A stretch of DNA of 64,000 bases from Phycisphaerae bacterium. Its GTDB lineage: Bacteria > Planctomycetota > Phycisphaerae > UBA1845 > PWPN01. The stretch is taken from assembly GCA_030372985.1 (NCBI GenBank), contig JAUCQB010000039.1, positions 19,927 to 83,926 of the forward strand. The letters are read 5' to 3'. The notes under the pieces are model-generated. The model was not told where the DNA came from. It worked only from the letters and a program-made list of their open reading frames with translations, and ran no database searches. Position numbers and translations under genes: made by a program. Positions 39,346-48,873 of the stretch are shown here, in pieces (positions within the stretch are counted from its first letter, which is position 1; the number at the start of each line of letters is the position of its first letter).

Positions 39346-41964
39346 ATGCGAGCAAGGCGTTCGGCTTCCACGGTACCCGTCAGGTTCAAGCCGGTTGGCT
39401 CAGGCGTTCCGGGCCTCGTGCTGCCGGCCGCGACACTGGTCTGCCTGGTTGCAGGGGCCGCTCGGGCCGCCGACGTTCTCAAACAGTACTACGCTCACCC
39501 CGCGGTCGAGGATAGCAGCGGCGTCATCGCTCCCTGGTATCAGGGGCAGAACGGCCAGTTCGACGAACGGATGCAAATTGCCGTCGATATCTACAAGCGA
39601 TACCCCTGGACGGAGCCGGGTCAGGCGGTGATACCCGCTCCGCACATTGTGTACAACACGCACTGGAAGATCAACAACGACGGCACGATATCGATTCCGC
39701 CCACACAGCCATGGATGTGCGGCGACCTGAGCCAGAGGGCGTTCAGCATCATCCGCGGCCTGTCGGAGTACTACCGGTACAGCGGCGATCCGATCGCCTT
39801 CGTCTACATCCCCATCACCGTGGACTACATTCTGGACTATTGTCTGACCGGCGCTGACCACGCGTGGCCACGTTTCCCGATCGCCACGCCCACAAAGGGA
39901 GTCGGATACCAGAAGGCAGATCCCAATGTGCCGAACCAGTTGGATCTGTGCGCTTACGTCGGTCTTGAAGTACTGCGAGCGTACAAGCTACTCGGCAACG
40001 ACCGCTACCTGGAGGCCGCCAAGCACTGGGGCGACGTCTTCGCCGAGAAATGCAACTTCTCCGACCCGCAGATGCCCCCCTGGAACCGCTACATGAGTCC
40101 GGAGCACATGCTCTGGTCCGATGAGCTCACCGGCAGCACGACGTTGATCGCCGAGTTCCTCGATGCCTTGATCGACACGGGTTACGAGGGCAAAGACCGC
40201 GCCATCGTCAAGGCACGTGACGCCGCGCGTGCGTACGTGACCGGTCAGATCCTGCCGCGCTGGATCGACAACGAGGCCTGGGGGCGTCACTACTGGGACG
40301 TGGAAGGCGACTGGATCTCGGGCGGCGCCTCCTGGATCTGCGGCTACTTCCTGGATCACCCCGAAGCCTTCCCGAATTGGAGAAACGACGTCCGCAACAT
40401 CCTGTCGCTGGTCTTCAACCGCAACTGCGTCGACCCGGCCTCGCGCGGCGAAGTCTACAGTGGTGCGTGGGCGTTCCCTGAGTCGTTCGTCTGCTGCGGA
40501 ACCTCGTTGTCCTACAATCAGTACACGTATGCGGCGCCCCTCATTCAGCTCGGAGAGCTGGCCGGGGACGAATGGGCACGCGAGGTTGGGCGACGGATGC
40601 TGATGATGGCGACGTATGACAGTCGCGAGAACGGCGTTGTCCTGGACGGCCTGGCGGGCGACGTGGTTGCAGCGGCCGACTGGCTCAATCTGGCCCATCC
40701 GTGGCCGTTGTGCCAGATTCTGGCGGCCATGGCGTGGCGCCCGGAGACCTACGGCCCCAGCCGCGAGAACCACGTCATGCGGACGAAATCCGTGGTCACC
40801 TCCATCGACTATGACAAGGGCGCGGTCCGCTACTCGACGTTCGATGCACCGGCGGGCAGCGTCGACGTCTTGCGACTGGCTTTCGAGCCGCAGTCGGTAT
40901 CGGCGGACGGCAAGGCATTGGCGAAACGCGATGACCTGAAGGGAAACGGTTTTACGGTGAAGGGGCTCGCCGACGGCGACTGCATCGTGAGTATCCGTCA
41001 TGATGGATCCAAGAAGATCAGCGTCAGCGGTGATGATCCGCAGGAAGTCGCGGACGACGATGCCTTCTCATACACCGGGCAGTGGAGCACGGTTCGGACG
41101 GACGGAGCCCGGCAGGGCTCGCTGCACGTGGCAACCGACGCGGGCGCGGCACTGACGTTCGCATTCACCGGGAACCAGTTCCGCTTGATCGGGGCCGTCG
41201 ATAACAAGGGCGGACTGGCGGATGTGTACATCGACGGGCAGAAGCAAATGGCGCCGCTCGACTGCTGGAATCCCAAGCCCAGACACCAGCAGCTTGTCTA
41301 CCGCAAGGGAGGACTGGCCGATGGAAAGCACGAAATCCGAATCGTTGCCAGAGGCGATAAGAACCCGCTGTCTGCCGGCTCCGGCATCTCTGTGGACGGA
41401 ATCCAGTATTCGGCCGCGACGGGCAAGAGCGATTTCGGCGAGGGCGGCGGCCCCACTGATGCACAGCGGCTGATCCTCGGTTACACGGGCCGAGACGACT
41501 ACGTCGATTCGCAGGGCCATTCCTGGCGTCCGGGAACCGAGTTCGTCGTGCGTCTGGGGGCCTCGGTGGACGCTGTCACCCGCACGTGGTTCACCGATCG
41601 CCGGAGCTTCTACATCGGCAACACGCCTGATCCGGAGCTCTATCGCTACGGCGTACACGCCCAGGACTTCTGCGTGAACCTGACCGTCGGTCCCGGTCGT
41701 TATCGCGTTCACCTGCATTTCGCGGACACGAACACGAGGAGCACTGTTCGCGTTTTGATCAATGATGAGGAGGTCGTTGACAAAATGAATGTCGCCCAGG
41801 CCGCGGGCGGTATCTTTCGGGCACACAAGCGTACATTCACCGACATCCGGCCGAAAAACGGCGTGATCGAGATCCGGTTCATCGGCCGCGACAAAACCGA
41901 GGCCTGCGCCCAGGCGATCGAGGTGGAACCGGAGGAGGCGGATGCCGGCAACAGCGGCTCGTGA
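39346..41964 (+). CDS. Secreted (alpha/alpha)6-barrel hydrolase with malectin-like domain
   Basis: 872 residues from ATG 39346, with GGAGG upstream. A signal peptide (LVLPAATLVCLVAGAARA) is followed by an all-helical barrel rich in aromatic and acidic residues (YYRYSGDPIAFVYIPITVDY, WGRHYWDVEGDWISGGASWI, FVCCGTSLSYNQYTYAAPL). A beta-sandwich middle region comes next. A C-terminal malectin-type carbohydrate-binding domain closes the protein (CVNLTVGPGRYRVHLHFADT ... INDEEVVDKMNV). No exact glycoside hydrolase family is recognised; the barrel and FVCCG motif suggest kinship with the GH127-like neighbours. It probably acts on plant or algal polysaccharides. Confidence 0.75.
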   Translation: MRARRSASTVPVRFKPVGSGVPGLVLPAATLVCLVAGAARAADVLKQYYAHPAVEDSSGVIAPWYQGQNGQFDERMQIAVDIYKRYPWTEPGQAVIPAPHIVYNTHWKINNDGTISIPPTQPWMCGDLSQRAFSIIRGLSEYYRYSGDPIAFVYIPITVDYILDYCLTGADHAWPRFPIATPTKGVGYQKADPNVPNQLDLCAYVGLEVLRAYKLLGNDRYLEAAKHWGDVFAEKCNFSDPQMPPWNRYMSPEHMLWSDELTGSTTLIAEFLDALIDTGYEGKDRAIVKARDAARAYVTGQILPRWIDNEAWGRHYWDVEGDWISGGASWICGYFLDHPEAFPNWRNDVRNILSLVFNRNCVDPASRGEVYSGAWAFPESFVCCGTSLSYNQYTYAAPLIQLGELAGDEWAREVGRRMLMMATYDSRENGVVLDGLAGDVVAAADWLNLAHPWPLCQILAAMAWRPETYGPSRENHVMRTKSVVTSIDYDKGAVRYSTFDAPAGSVDVLRLAFEPQSVSADGKALAKRDDLKGNGFTVKGLADGDCIVSIRHDGSKKISVSGDDPQEVADDDAFSYTGQWSTVRTDGARQGSLHVATDAGAALTFAFTGNQFRLIGAVDNKGGLADVYIDGQKQMAPLDCWNPKPRHQQLVYRKGGLADGKHEIRIVARGDKNPLSAGSGISVDGIQYSAATGKSDFGEGGGPTDAQRLILGYTGRDDYVDSQGHSWRPGTEFVVRLGASVDAVTRTWFTDRRSFYIGNTPDPELYRYGVHAQDFCVNLTVGPGRYRVHLHFADTNTRSTVRVLINDEEVVDKMNVAQAAGGIFRAHKRTFTDIRPKNGVIEIRFIGRDKTEACAQAIEVEPEEADAGNSGS

Positions 41965-42007
41965 AAGCTCCTCATGTCAGGTGATCGCATCCATCGTGCC
42001 CGAAAGA

Positions 42008-42036
42008 TCGGCAATGGCGGCCCTCCGGCGTATAAT
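42008..42036 (+). promoter_or_regulatory. Promoter immediately before the GH5 start (leaderless candidate)
   Basis: TCGGCA (42008-42013), 17 bp, TATAAT (42031-42036). The -10 box ends 6 bases before ATG 42043, so transcription would begin at or next to the start codon. Confidence 0.4.
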
Positions 42037-42042
42037 TCCGCC

Positions 42043-43137
42043 ATGCTCCCGATTTCTCTCGGCCCGGCCGGACTCTTCACGGTGATGTCGCTCGTGTTGC
42101 CGTTCACGGCAGCTTCGGCTGTTCCCGGATCGCAACCAGCCGAAACCGAACCGGCCAGGCTCTCCATACGCGAAACGGAGATTCTGACCCCGGATGGTCA
42201 TCCGATCCGGTTCCGCGGCTTCAACCTGCTCTGGTGGGTTCCTCCGACGGCCCAGGACGTCGCCGACATCAAAGACCTTGGTGCCAATTGTGTGCGTTAT
42301 CAATTCGGTTACGTCCCGTCGGGGCAATTCGACCCCCGGCAACTCCGCTTCCTTAAGAGGCACGTGCGGTTGTTCACCTCACAGGGGCTTTGGGTCATCC
42401 CCAATCTACATGCGTTTCGTGCCGACGGCCGGCCCAACAGCGGCAACGTGTGGAACACGCCGGCCCTGCATCGCGAGTTCCTGGATATGTGGGACTACAT
42501 CCTGAATCTGCTGAAGGATGAGCCATTCATCGCCGCCTGGGAGCCGATCAACGAGCCGCACGACGTGGATAGAACCAAGCTCGCTCCCTGGTATCGCGAA
42601 GTGATCGCCCATTTCCGTCGAACGGACGCGCGGACGCCGATCGTGATCGAGGGGGCGGAGTATTCGGGGGCCGAGGAACTGCTCGACTATCTCAAGCTCG
42701 ATGATCCGAACCTCATCTACTCGTTCCACTTTTACCATCCGCACGAGTACACGCACATGCTCCATCCGGAGAACCGGCCACTACTCGAGTATCCAGGCAA
42801 ATGGGGCAAGGCGGCCCTGGCCGAGCGGATGTCGACGGCGGTCCGCTTTCGCGATCGCCATCGGGTGCCGGTCTTCTGCGGCGAGTGGGGAGTGCGAACC
42901 GGCGCCCCCGGCTACACGCAGTGGCTCAAGGACGTCGGCAGCCTCCTCGAAGAGCACAAGATTCCGTGGGCGCACTGGGCGTGGGCCATGCAGAGGCACT
43001 GGCCGGTCAACGACACATTTGATCTGAACAGGCAGAAAACGGAGATCTATGGCGTGGTCTCGGCGATTCTGAGGAACGCGCTCTCGGGCGATCAGACAAA
43101 ACCCGACCATCGCAACGCCACACGCCAGGCGGAGTAG
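42043..43137 (+). CDS. GH5-like glycoside hydrolase
   Basis: 364 residues from ATG 42043; no ribosome site, but a TATAAT box 6 bases upstream suggests a leaderless message. The signal peptide is GPAGLFTVMSLVLPFTAASA. The (beta/alpha)8 catalytic pattern of family 5 is present: substrate-facing GFNLLWW, acid/base Glu in WEPINEPHD, and nucleophile Glu in FCGEWGVRTG. Family 5 members cut beta-1,4-glucans or mannans. The GH43/GH32-like gene follows after 35 bp, so the two probably share a transcript. Substrate preference is not readable. Confidence 0.88.
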   Translation: MLPISLGPAGLFTVMSLVLPFTAASAVPGSQPAETEPARLSIRETEILTPDGHPIRFRGFNLLWWVPPTAQDVADIKDLGANCVRYQFGYVPSGQFDPRQLRFLKRHVRLFTSQGLWVIPNLHAFRADGRPNSGNVWNTPALHREFLDMWDYILNLLKDEPFIAAWEPINEPHDVDRTKLAPWYREVIAHFRRTDARTPIVIEGAEYSGAEELLDYLKLDDPNLIYSFHFYHPHEYTHMLHPENRPLLEYPGKWGKAALAERMSTAVRFRDRHRVPVFCGEWGVRTGAPGYTQWLKDVGSLLEEHKIPWAHWAWAMQRHWPVNDTFDLNRQKTEIYGVVSAILRNALSGDQTKPDHRNATRQAE

Positions 43138-43172
43138 AAACAGCAAGGGGACATGCTGATTGAGGTACCGAC

Positions 43173-44393
43173 ATGCTCTCGATTCCCATGATGATGATGG
43201 CTGCCGTTCTCACGACGGCGGAAACGCCGGAACCCACATTCACCATCCGTATGCCGTCAGAGAAGATCGGTTATCCCGGCGTCGAGTATTGGGGCGCCAT
43301 CGACGGGCCGGACGGAAAGACACTGTGGTCGTTCGCCATCTACGCGGGCAAGGATGCCTGGACCATACCGCTGCGGGCACCGGCGCCCGGCACCTACCGG
43401 CTGACCCGCGTGGAGAAGCGGGCGGGTGACAAGCGGACCGACGTCAAGCTTGCGGAGATCTCACCGCCCCAGATCGATGTGGCCAAGGCTTGGCAGACCG
43501 AGGCTCGCTCGCCCAAGACGCTGGTGGAGGCCGGAGAGTTCAAGAGAGTCTTTGCCGCCGAGGAGCCTTGGTGCATCAACGATCACACGATCGTCCAAGG
43601 ACCCGACAACACGTGGCACCTGTTCGGCATCACCCACCCCAAGCCGCTGGATTTCTTCAAGGATCCCGGGCGGCGACTCGCTCATGCGACCGCGACTTCA
43701 CTGCTGCAAGACCCATGGCAGGCCCAGCCGCCGGCCGTGACCGCCGATTGGGAGAAACACAAGGAATACCTGCTCTGGGCCCCCCACGCCATTCGAAGCA
43801 ACTCAGTCTACCACATGTTCGTCTGCGCCGGGGACAAAGACACGCACAAGTATCGCATCCAATTGCTCACGTCGCCGGATCTCAAGACATGGACGCGGTC
43901 ACCGGACAATCCGATGGTGGTGGACGGGTTCGATGGGCGCGATCCGATGGTCCTGCGGGCGGAGAACCAATGGATCATGTACTACACCGCGACAACCACA
44001 CCGGATGGGGGCAACCACACCGTCGTGTGCGTCACCAGCAAGGATCTGACCCACTGGGGCGACCGTAAGGTTGTCTTCATCCACCCGAATGCGGGGTCTT
44101 TCGGCGGGCCGACCGAATCGCCCTTTGTGGTCCGGCGAGGCCGGCACTATTACCTGTTCGTCTGCGACAACGATTGGACCAATGTCTACTTGTCCCGCGA
44201 CCCGTTCCATTGGGACATCGAACAGCGTGTCGGACGGATCCGGTCGCACGCCTCGGAGGTTGTCCGCGATGCCAAGGGGAAGTGGTACATCACGCATGCC
44301 GGGTGGATGAGCGGACCGGTGTCGATCGCGCCGCTCAAATGGAAGGATGATCTCGACGAGACACCGTCGAGCATCCCGCCCGCGTTCAAGTAG
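43173..44393 (+). CDS. GH43/GH32-like beta-propeller glycosidase
   Basis: 406 residues, ATG 43173 after GAGGT. A short signal peptide and an N-terminal beta domain are followed by a five-bladed propeller with typical repeats: INDHTIVQGPDNTWHLFG, LTSPDLKTWTRSPDNPMVV, DGRDPMVLRAENQWIMYYTA and GPTESPFVVRRGRHYYLFVC. Blade motifs 'SPDLKTW' and 'DPMV' are characteristic of GH43/GH32/GH117-type enzymes that hydrolyse arabinosides, xylosides or fructosides. The catalytic acids were not assigned with certainty. It is likely co-transcribed with the GH5 gene. Confidence 0.8.
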   Translation: MLSIPMMMMAAVLTTAETPEPTFTIRMPSEKIGYPGVEYWGAIDGPDGKTLWSFAIYAGKDAWTIPLRAPAPGTYRLTRVEKRAGDKRTDVKLAEISPPQIDVAKAWQTEARSPKTLVEAGEFKRVFAAEEPWCINDHTIVQGPDNTWHLFGITHPKPLDFFKDPGRRLAHATATSLLQDPWQAQPPAVTADWEKHKEYLLWAPHAIRSNSVYHMFVCAGDKDTHKYRIQLLTSPDLKTWTRSPDNPMVVDGFDGRDPMVLRAENQWIMYYTATTTPDGGNHTVVCVTSKDLTHWGDRKVVFIHPNAGSFGGPTESPFVVRRGRHYYLFVCDNDWTNVYLSRDPFHWDIEQRVGRIRSHASEVVRDAKGKWYITHAGWMSGPVSIAPLKWKDDLDETPSSIPPAFK

Positions 44394-44447
44394 TCAAGAT
44401 CTGACACGGCGACGAGCGTTGGGCCCCATCGGGACACAGCAACCCTG

Positions 44448-45629
44448 TTACCGCTTCAAGGACAGATTCCGCCGGATGAGTTCGATCCGCTGCTGGACGC
44501 ACGCATAAGAACGGAGCGGATCGGGCGGGGTGTTCCGGCAATAGTCGACCAGTTTCTCAACCGTCGTGGTGGCCACGTGGCAACGGGTGTCGCTGGACGC
44601 GTAGTAGATGAACAAGCGCCCGTCGGATTTCGCGACCCAGCCGCAGGAGAAGGTCACATTCGAGACATCGCCCACTCGTTCCTCGCCGCTCGGTGCCAGC
44701 AAGTACCCGCCGGGCTCGTGGATGAGGCGAGCCGGATCGTCGAGTGCGGTCATAAACGCGTAGAGCACGTAGCGCAGCCCGGCGGCCGTTCCTCGCACAC
44801 CATGAGCCAGGTGCAGCCAACCGTCCGGTGTCTTGATCGGCGCCGGCCCCAGGCCGTTCTTGGATTCGTAGATCGTGTGATACTTGCGATCGTGAACGAT
44901 TCGCTCCGGGCCGATGACCGCGTGCTCGATGCTGTCGGACAACCCCCAGCCGATACCGCCGCCTGAACCGGTGTCGATGAACCCGTCCTGCGGGCGAGTG
45001 CAGAAGGCATACTTGCCGTCCACGAATTCAGGATGCAGGACGACATTGCGCTGCTGAGGTGATCCGGTCCGAAGGTCATCCAGTCGCTGCCAACTCTTGA
45101 GATCGCGGGTGCGGACGATTCCACACTGGGCGACGGCGGAGGAGAGGTCACCGCGTGGGGCGGCGGGGTCCTTACGCTCCGTGCAGAACAGGCCGTAGAT
45201 CCAACCGTCCTGGTGCTGTACCAGCCGCATGTCATACACGTTGATGTCCGGATCAGCAGTCTCCGGCAGCACGACCGGATCGTCCCAGAAGCGGAACCGA
45301 TCCACGCCCGTCCGGCTCTCGGCCACGGCAAAGAAGCTCTTGCGATCGCAGCCCTCGACGCGAGCGACCAGCAGGATCCGGCCGTCGAATTCGATCGCCC
45401 CCGGGTTGAATACGCTATTGATCCCCAGCCGTTCCATCAGGTGCGGATTGGTTTGCGGGTTGAGATCGTATCGCCAGAAGATCGGCGTGTGCTCGGCGGT
45501 GAGCACGGGGTGGCGGTAACGATCGAAAACGCCGTTGCCGTGGGGAGCAATCTCGTTTGCACGATCGATCAGCGATTGATGATCGGCCATGAGGTGCTGT
45601 AGACGCCGGTTGAACTGCTCATCAGGCAT
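44448..45629 (-). CDS. GH130 phosphorylase (4-O-beta-D-mannosyl-D-glucose phosphorylase type)
   Basis: 393 residues from ATG 45629, preceded by GGGAAGGA. The longer frame overlaps the epimerase gene and is a shadow; an ATGA overlap start at 45650 is a second possibility. Five-bladed propeller with GH130 features: [40 protein letters not shown] and [18 protein letters not shown]. There is no signal peptide, so it acts in the cytoplasm on imported disaccharide. Next to cellobiose 2-epimerase, a mannanase and a symporter, the best assignment is mannosyl-glucose phosphorolysis to mannose-1-phosphate and glucose. Confidence 0.88.
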   Translation of the reverse strand: MPDEQFNRRLQHLMADHQSLIDRANEIAPHGNGVFDRYRHPVLTAEHTPIFWRYDLNPQTNPHLMERLGINSVFNPGAIEFDGRILLVARVEGCDRKSFFAVAESRTGVDRFRFWDDPVVLPETADPDINVYDMRLVQHQDGWIYGLFCTERKDPAAPRGDLSSAVAQCGIVRTRDLKSWQRLDDLRTGSPQQRNVVLHPEFVDGKYAFCTRPQDGFIDTGSGGGIGWGLSDSIEHAVIGPERIVHDRKYHTIYESKNGLGPAPIKTPDGWLHLAHGVRGTAAGLRYVLYAFMTALDDPARLIHEPGGYLLAPSGEERVGDVSNVTFSCGWVAKSDGRLFIYYASSDTRCHVATTTVEKLVDYCRNTPPDPLRSYACVQQRIELIRRNLSLKR

Positions 45630-45646
45630 GGGCACAGGTCCTTCCC

Positions 45647-46855
45647 TCATGTTACGCCGGTCTCGACGCGGCGCAGGATTTCCAGACAACAACGTCCGTT
45701 GTGGTAGGGACACTTCCACGCGGACACCTTCGGCATGGAATCGTCGGGCACGCCGTCGCGCGATACCCGCCAGAACCACTCGCCGTGGACGTGATCGACG
45801 ATCCGGTTCTGGATGAACTGCCAGCAGCGAATCGCCGCCTCGCGAAGGACCGGATCGCCGCTGAGTTGCCAGGCGTTGTAGAAGCCGACCACGGCTTCGG
45901 CCTGAGGCCACCATTCCTTGTTCGAATCAATGATCTGCCCGTTGCGGGCTTCGTAGAACAGCCCGCCGTCGGCGTCGAGACCTTCGTGCAGCACCGCCCG
46001 TGCCATTCGCAAGGCAACGGACCGAATGTGCCTGAGCAGTCCCTCGTCGCCAAGTGCCTCGGCCGCCTCACACAGCAGCCAACTGCCCTCGATGTCGTGG
46101 CCGAAAGTGTAGCTGTCGGATCTGGGCGTCCAGTCCTCGGCGAAGAAATGTTGCAGGTGCGTCTGCTCAGGGTTCAGGATTCGCCGCTCGAAAAGGTCGA
46201 TCAACTCGCGGAGCCGCTGGGCGAGCAGCTTATCCGGCCACGCTCGGAGCAGGCTCGTGTACGCCTCCAGAACGTGCAGGTGGTTGTTCATCGACTTCTT
46301 CTCGTTCAGGTCCTTGTCGCTGAGCCGCACGTCGTCGCAGGGTGTCCAGTCGCGAGCGACCGTCTCGAAATAACCGCCGTATTGGCCGTCGCGGCTGGCG
46401 TCCTCGATGCGATGAAAGATGTCGATGGCCTGATCGACAGCCTTCGGTTCGCCAAGGGCACAATGGTACTCGCTCAGGGCATAGACGCAGAACGCCTGGC
46501 CGTAGATCTTCTTCTTGTCGTCGTGGACGGTTCCATCCGGGCTGAGTGCCCAGAAGCATCCTCCGTGCTGTGGATCGATGAAATGATGCGTCAGGTAGTC
46601 ATAAGCTCGCACGGCCAGAGCCTTGTCTTCGGCCGACAATGTGCAGCGATACGCGGCAGAGAATGTCCACAGCAGCCGGGCGTTCAGGATCAGGCCCTTG
46701 GCCGCATCGGGCCGGGTGCGCAGGTCATTGGACATCTCGGCGATGAACCCGCCGTGATGGTTGTCCACGCTGTGAGAACGCCAGAACGGCAGGATGTTCC
46801 CGAGCAACTCCCGCCGGACCGCCTCGGTAAAAGCTTCATTAGTGAGCAGAGACAT
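45647..46855 (-). CDS. Cellobiose 2-epimerase
   Basis: 402 residues. (Alpha/alpha)6-barrel AGE/CE superfamily with the catalytic His regions [36 protein letters not shown] and [17 protein letters not shown], ending [14 protein letters not shown]. In mannan degraders it converts beta-1,4-mannobiose to mannosyl-glucose, which the adjacent GH130 enzyme then cleaves. The start ATG 46855 (GAGG upstream) overlaps the mannanase stop by 17 bp; its own stop is 18 bp before the GH130 start. It is cytoplasmic, of complete length. Confidence 0.93.
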   Translation of the reverse strand: MSLLTNEAFTEAVRRELLGNILPFWRSHSVDNHHGGFIAEMSNDLRTRPDAAKGLILNARLLWTFSAAYRCTLSAEDKALAVRAYDYLTHHFIDPQHGGCFWALSPDGTVHDDKKKIYGQAFCVYALSEYHCALGEPKAVDQAIDIFHRIEDASRDGQYGGYFETVARDWTPCDDVRLSDKDLNEKKSMNNHLHVLEAYTSLLRAWPDKLLAQRLRELIDLFERRILNPEQTHLQHFFAEDWTPRSDSYTFGHDIEGSWLLCEAAEALGDEGLLRHIRSVALRMARAVLHEGLDADGGLFYEARNGQIIDSNKEWWPQAEAVVGFYNAWQLSGDPVLREAAIRCWQFIQNRIVDHVHGEWFWRVSRDGVPDDSMPKVSAWKCPYHNGRCCLEILRRVETGVT

Positions 46856-48797
46856 ACTCGACCTCGACTCTGCCCAACTGTGCGTCGGTCTTGAACACGA
46901 TCTTCACGTAACGACTGTCCTGGGCCTTCGGCTTGACGGTGTACAGGTCGGCCTTCAAGAACCCGTAGACCTTCTCACCGAAGGTGGTGGTCCGCTGGAC
47001 GTCCGGATCGACGGGCTCGAACTTCTTGCAGTCCGGGGAGAAAGCGATCTGGATGTCCTTCGGCTCGGCGTGGCTGTACACGAACAGCCGTACCGCGCTG
47101 ATGCGGCCGTGCGCGTGGTAGACGATGGCGCTGTCCGGGTCGCCGGAAAGCCGGTGGCAGTCTTCCTTGACCTTGCGGGCCTCATTCTGCCGGAACTGGA
47201 GCTTGCCTTGCTTCAGGAAGATCTGCGAGTCGTTCCGCAGTTCATCGACCAGGGTTCGATGGCTGATCCGGACAAGTCCGCTGGGTTTCGAGGGCGCGGA
47301 ACAACCCGTGTGATTCCTCGCGACAACGCGGTAGCGATAGGACTTTCCCAGCGAAGTCGAGTCATCGGTGAACTGCGGCTGGTACTGGGCCTGTGCCTCG
47401 GAGACGCCGTGAGCGACGGTCAACCACCCGCCCAAGGGCCATTCCGCGCGTTGCACATCATAGCAGGTCGCCCCGACCGAGCCTCGCCAGCTCACCCTCC
47501 CGCCGTCATCGGCCGAGACCAGGCACGGTGATGACGGGGCGGGGATCGCCGGCGGAGTCAGCCCGCGGATCTCATATGCCTTGGCTCGAAGCAGACGCAT
47601 CATTCCGCGCTCATCGTAGGCCTCGCCGGCCTCGAATCCCGGCCAGTGATAGGCCTTGAAAAGATCGCCGCCGGCCGGCTCATGATGCCAGTAGAAGCCC
47701 CCGTCGCGGCTGCGATACCGCAGGCTCCACAACAGCGCGCCGGTTGCTCGCTGTTGAATCACCGTGTCCATCACCGCCTGAAGCGATTGCGTGCCGAGAA
47801 AGCCGAACTCGCCGACATGGTAGGGCCTGTGCCCCCGCGCCGCCTGACAGTTGCGTTGAATACGGTCAATCATGGCGAGCGCGTCTTTCTCATAGTGATG
47901 CGTCTGGACGAAATCGACGTTAGGATCCTCGAGACGGTCTTTCGGGATCGTATCGTAGGTGGCGCCATCGATGACCAGATGGTTGTGGTCGATGCTCTTG
48001 ATGAACGCCGCGATCTGCTGCGTCCATGACGCCGGGGCGTTCAACTCGTTGCCGGTCTCCCACGCCAGAATCGCCGGGTCGTTTCGGTAGCAGACCCCCG
48101 TCACCGTGTTCCTGCGATTGACGACGAACGCGATGATCTGCTTGTAGTCGTCGATCAACTGCGGATCGGTCCAGCAATCCTTCAGGGTCTTGCCGCGAAA
48201 AGCCGCCAGCTCGGCCTGGCCGCCCCACCAGCTCCATTGGTCCACGAACGGCACGATGAGACGCACGCCGTGGCGGTGGGCGGCAACCAGGACGCGATCG
48301 AGCGCGACGAAGGCTTCTTCGTTGAACGCGCCGGGGCCTGTGATGTAGCGCGGCACGTTGTCGCAATCATCGGCTCGCCGTATGGGCAGGGCGTAGATGC
48401 GGACGACCTGGCCGCCCATTTGCCCGACGGTCCCGAGGGCGTCATTGATCTCATAATCGTCCGGAAGGCGGAACGGCATGCTCTGGCTGAAACGCATGTC
48501 GTCTTCCACATAGTGCAGATTGGGGATATTGACGGAGATGAACCGGTACTCGTTCGGTCCGTCCATCAGTCGATCGCCCTGGCGGCGTATGAAATTGTCC
48601 ATCGCCGGCCCCTTCGCCGCCGGCTGCAGCGAGCAACCCGCCGAGCCAAGACCCGCAACCATCGCAAGCAGCCAAGTCAGCCGTCTGGCAGCGCCTCTTT
48701 CGGCTGGCAATGTTTGCCTCGTCGAAGCGTGCCACCGGTGGCTTGCCTGCCGGTGCATAACCGACTTGCCGAAAACGGCGCCGGCGATTGAGTTCAT
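46839..48797 (-). CDS. GH5-type beta-mannanase lipoprotein
   Basis: 652 residues from ATG 48797 (AGGAG 8 bases upstream; a start at 48851 is also open). A long basic N-region leads to a hydrophobic core and lipobox (LGSAGC, C55), so it is anchored to a membrane and faces outward. The catalytic domain shows acid/base Glu in AWETGNEL (E251) and nucleophile Glu in HVGEFGFLG (E330), with the FISVNIPNLHY opening of mannan endo-1,4-beta-mannosidases. The last about 230 residues hold a fibronectin-like domain and a beta-sandwich. It overlaps the epimerase gene and lies 76 bp after the symporter gene. Confidence 0.88.
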   Translation of the reverse strand: MNSIAGAVFGKSVMHRQASHRWHASTRQTLPAERGAARRLTWLLAMVAGLGSAGCSLQPAAKGPAMDNFIRRQGDRLMDGPNEYRFISVNIPNLHYVEDDMRFSQSMPFRLPDDYEINDALGTVGQMGGQVVRIYALPIRRADDCDNVPRYITGPGAFNEEAFVALDRVLVAAHRHGVRLIVPFVDQWSWWGGQAELAAFRGKTLKDCWTDPQLIDDYKQIIAFVVNRRNTVTGVCYRNDPAILAWETGNELNAPASWTQQIAAFIKSIDHNHLVIDGATYDTIPKDRLEDPNVDFVQTHHYEKDALAMIDRIQRNCQAARGHRPYHVGEFGFLGTQSLQAVMDTVIQQRATGALLWSLRYRSRDGGFYWHHEPAGGDLFKAYHWPGFEAGEAYDERGMMRLLRAKAYEIRGLTPPAIPAPSSPCLVSADDGGRVSWRGSVGATCYDVQRAEWPLGGWLTVAHGVSEAQAQYQPQFTDDSTSLGKSYRYRVVARNHTGCSAPSKPSGLVRISHRTLVDELRNDSQIFLKQGKLQFRQNEARKVKEDCHRLSGDPDSAIVYHAHGRISAVRLFVYSHAEPKDIQIAFSPDCKKFEPVDPDVQRTTTFGEKVYGFLKADLYTVKPKAQDSRYVKIVFKTDAQLGRVEVEYVSAH

Positions 48798-48873
48798 AGA
48801 GGTGCTCCTGACCTGTGTGCAGCCAACTTGTGGTATCGAGTTGATCATCACTGACGGAAAGAACCGGCCACGC

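Noticed and set aside
45630..45914. N-terminal extension of the GH130 gene
   Set aside because: It overlaps the epimerase coding sequence in another frame and is Arg-rich shadow sequence; a good ribosome site supports 45629.
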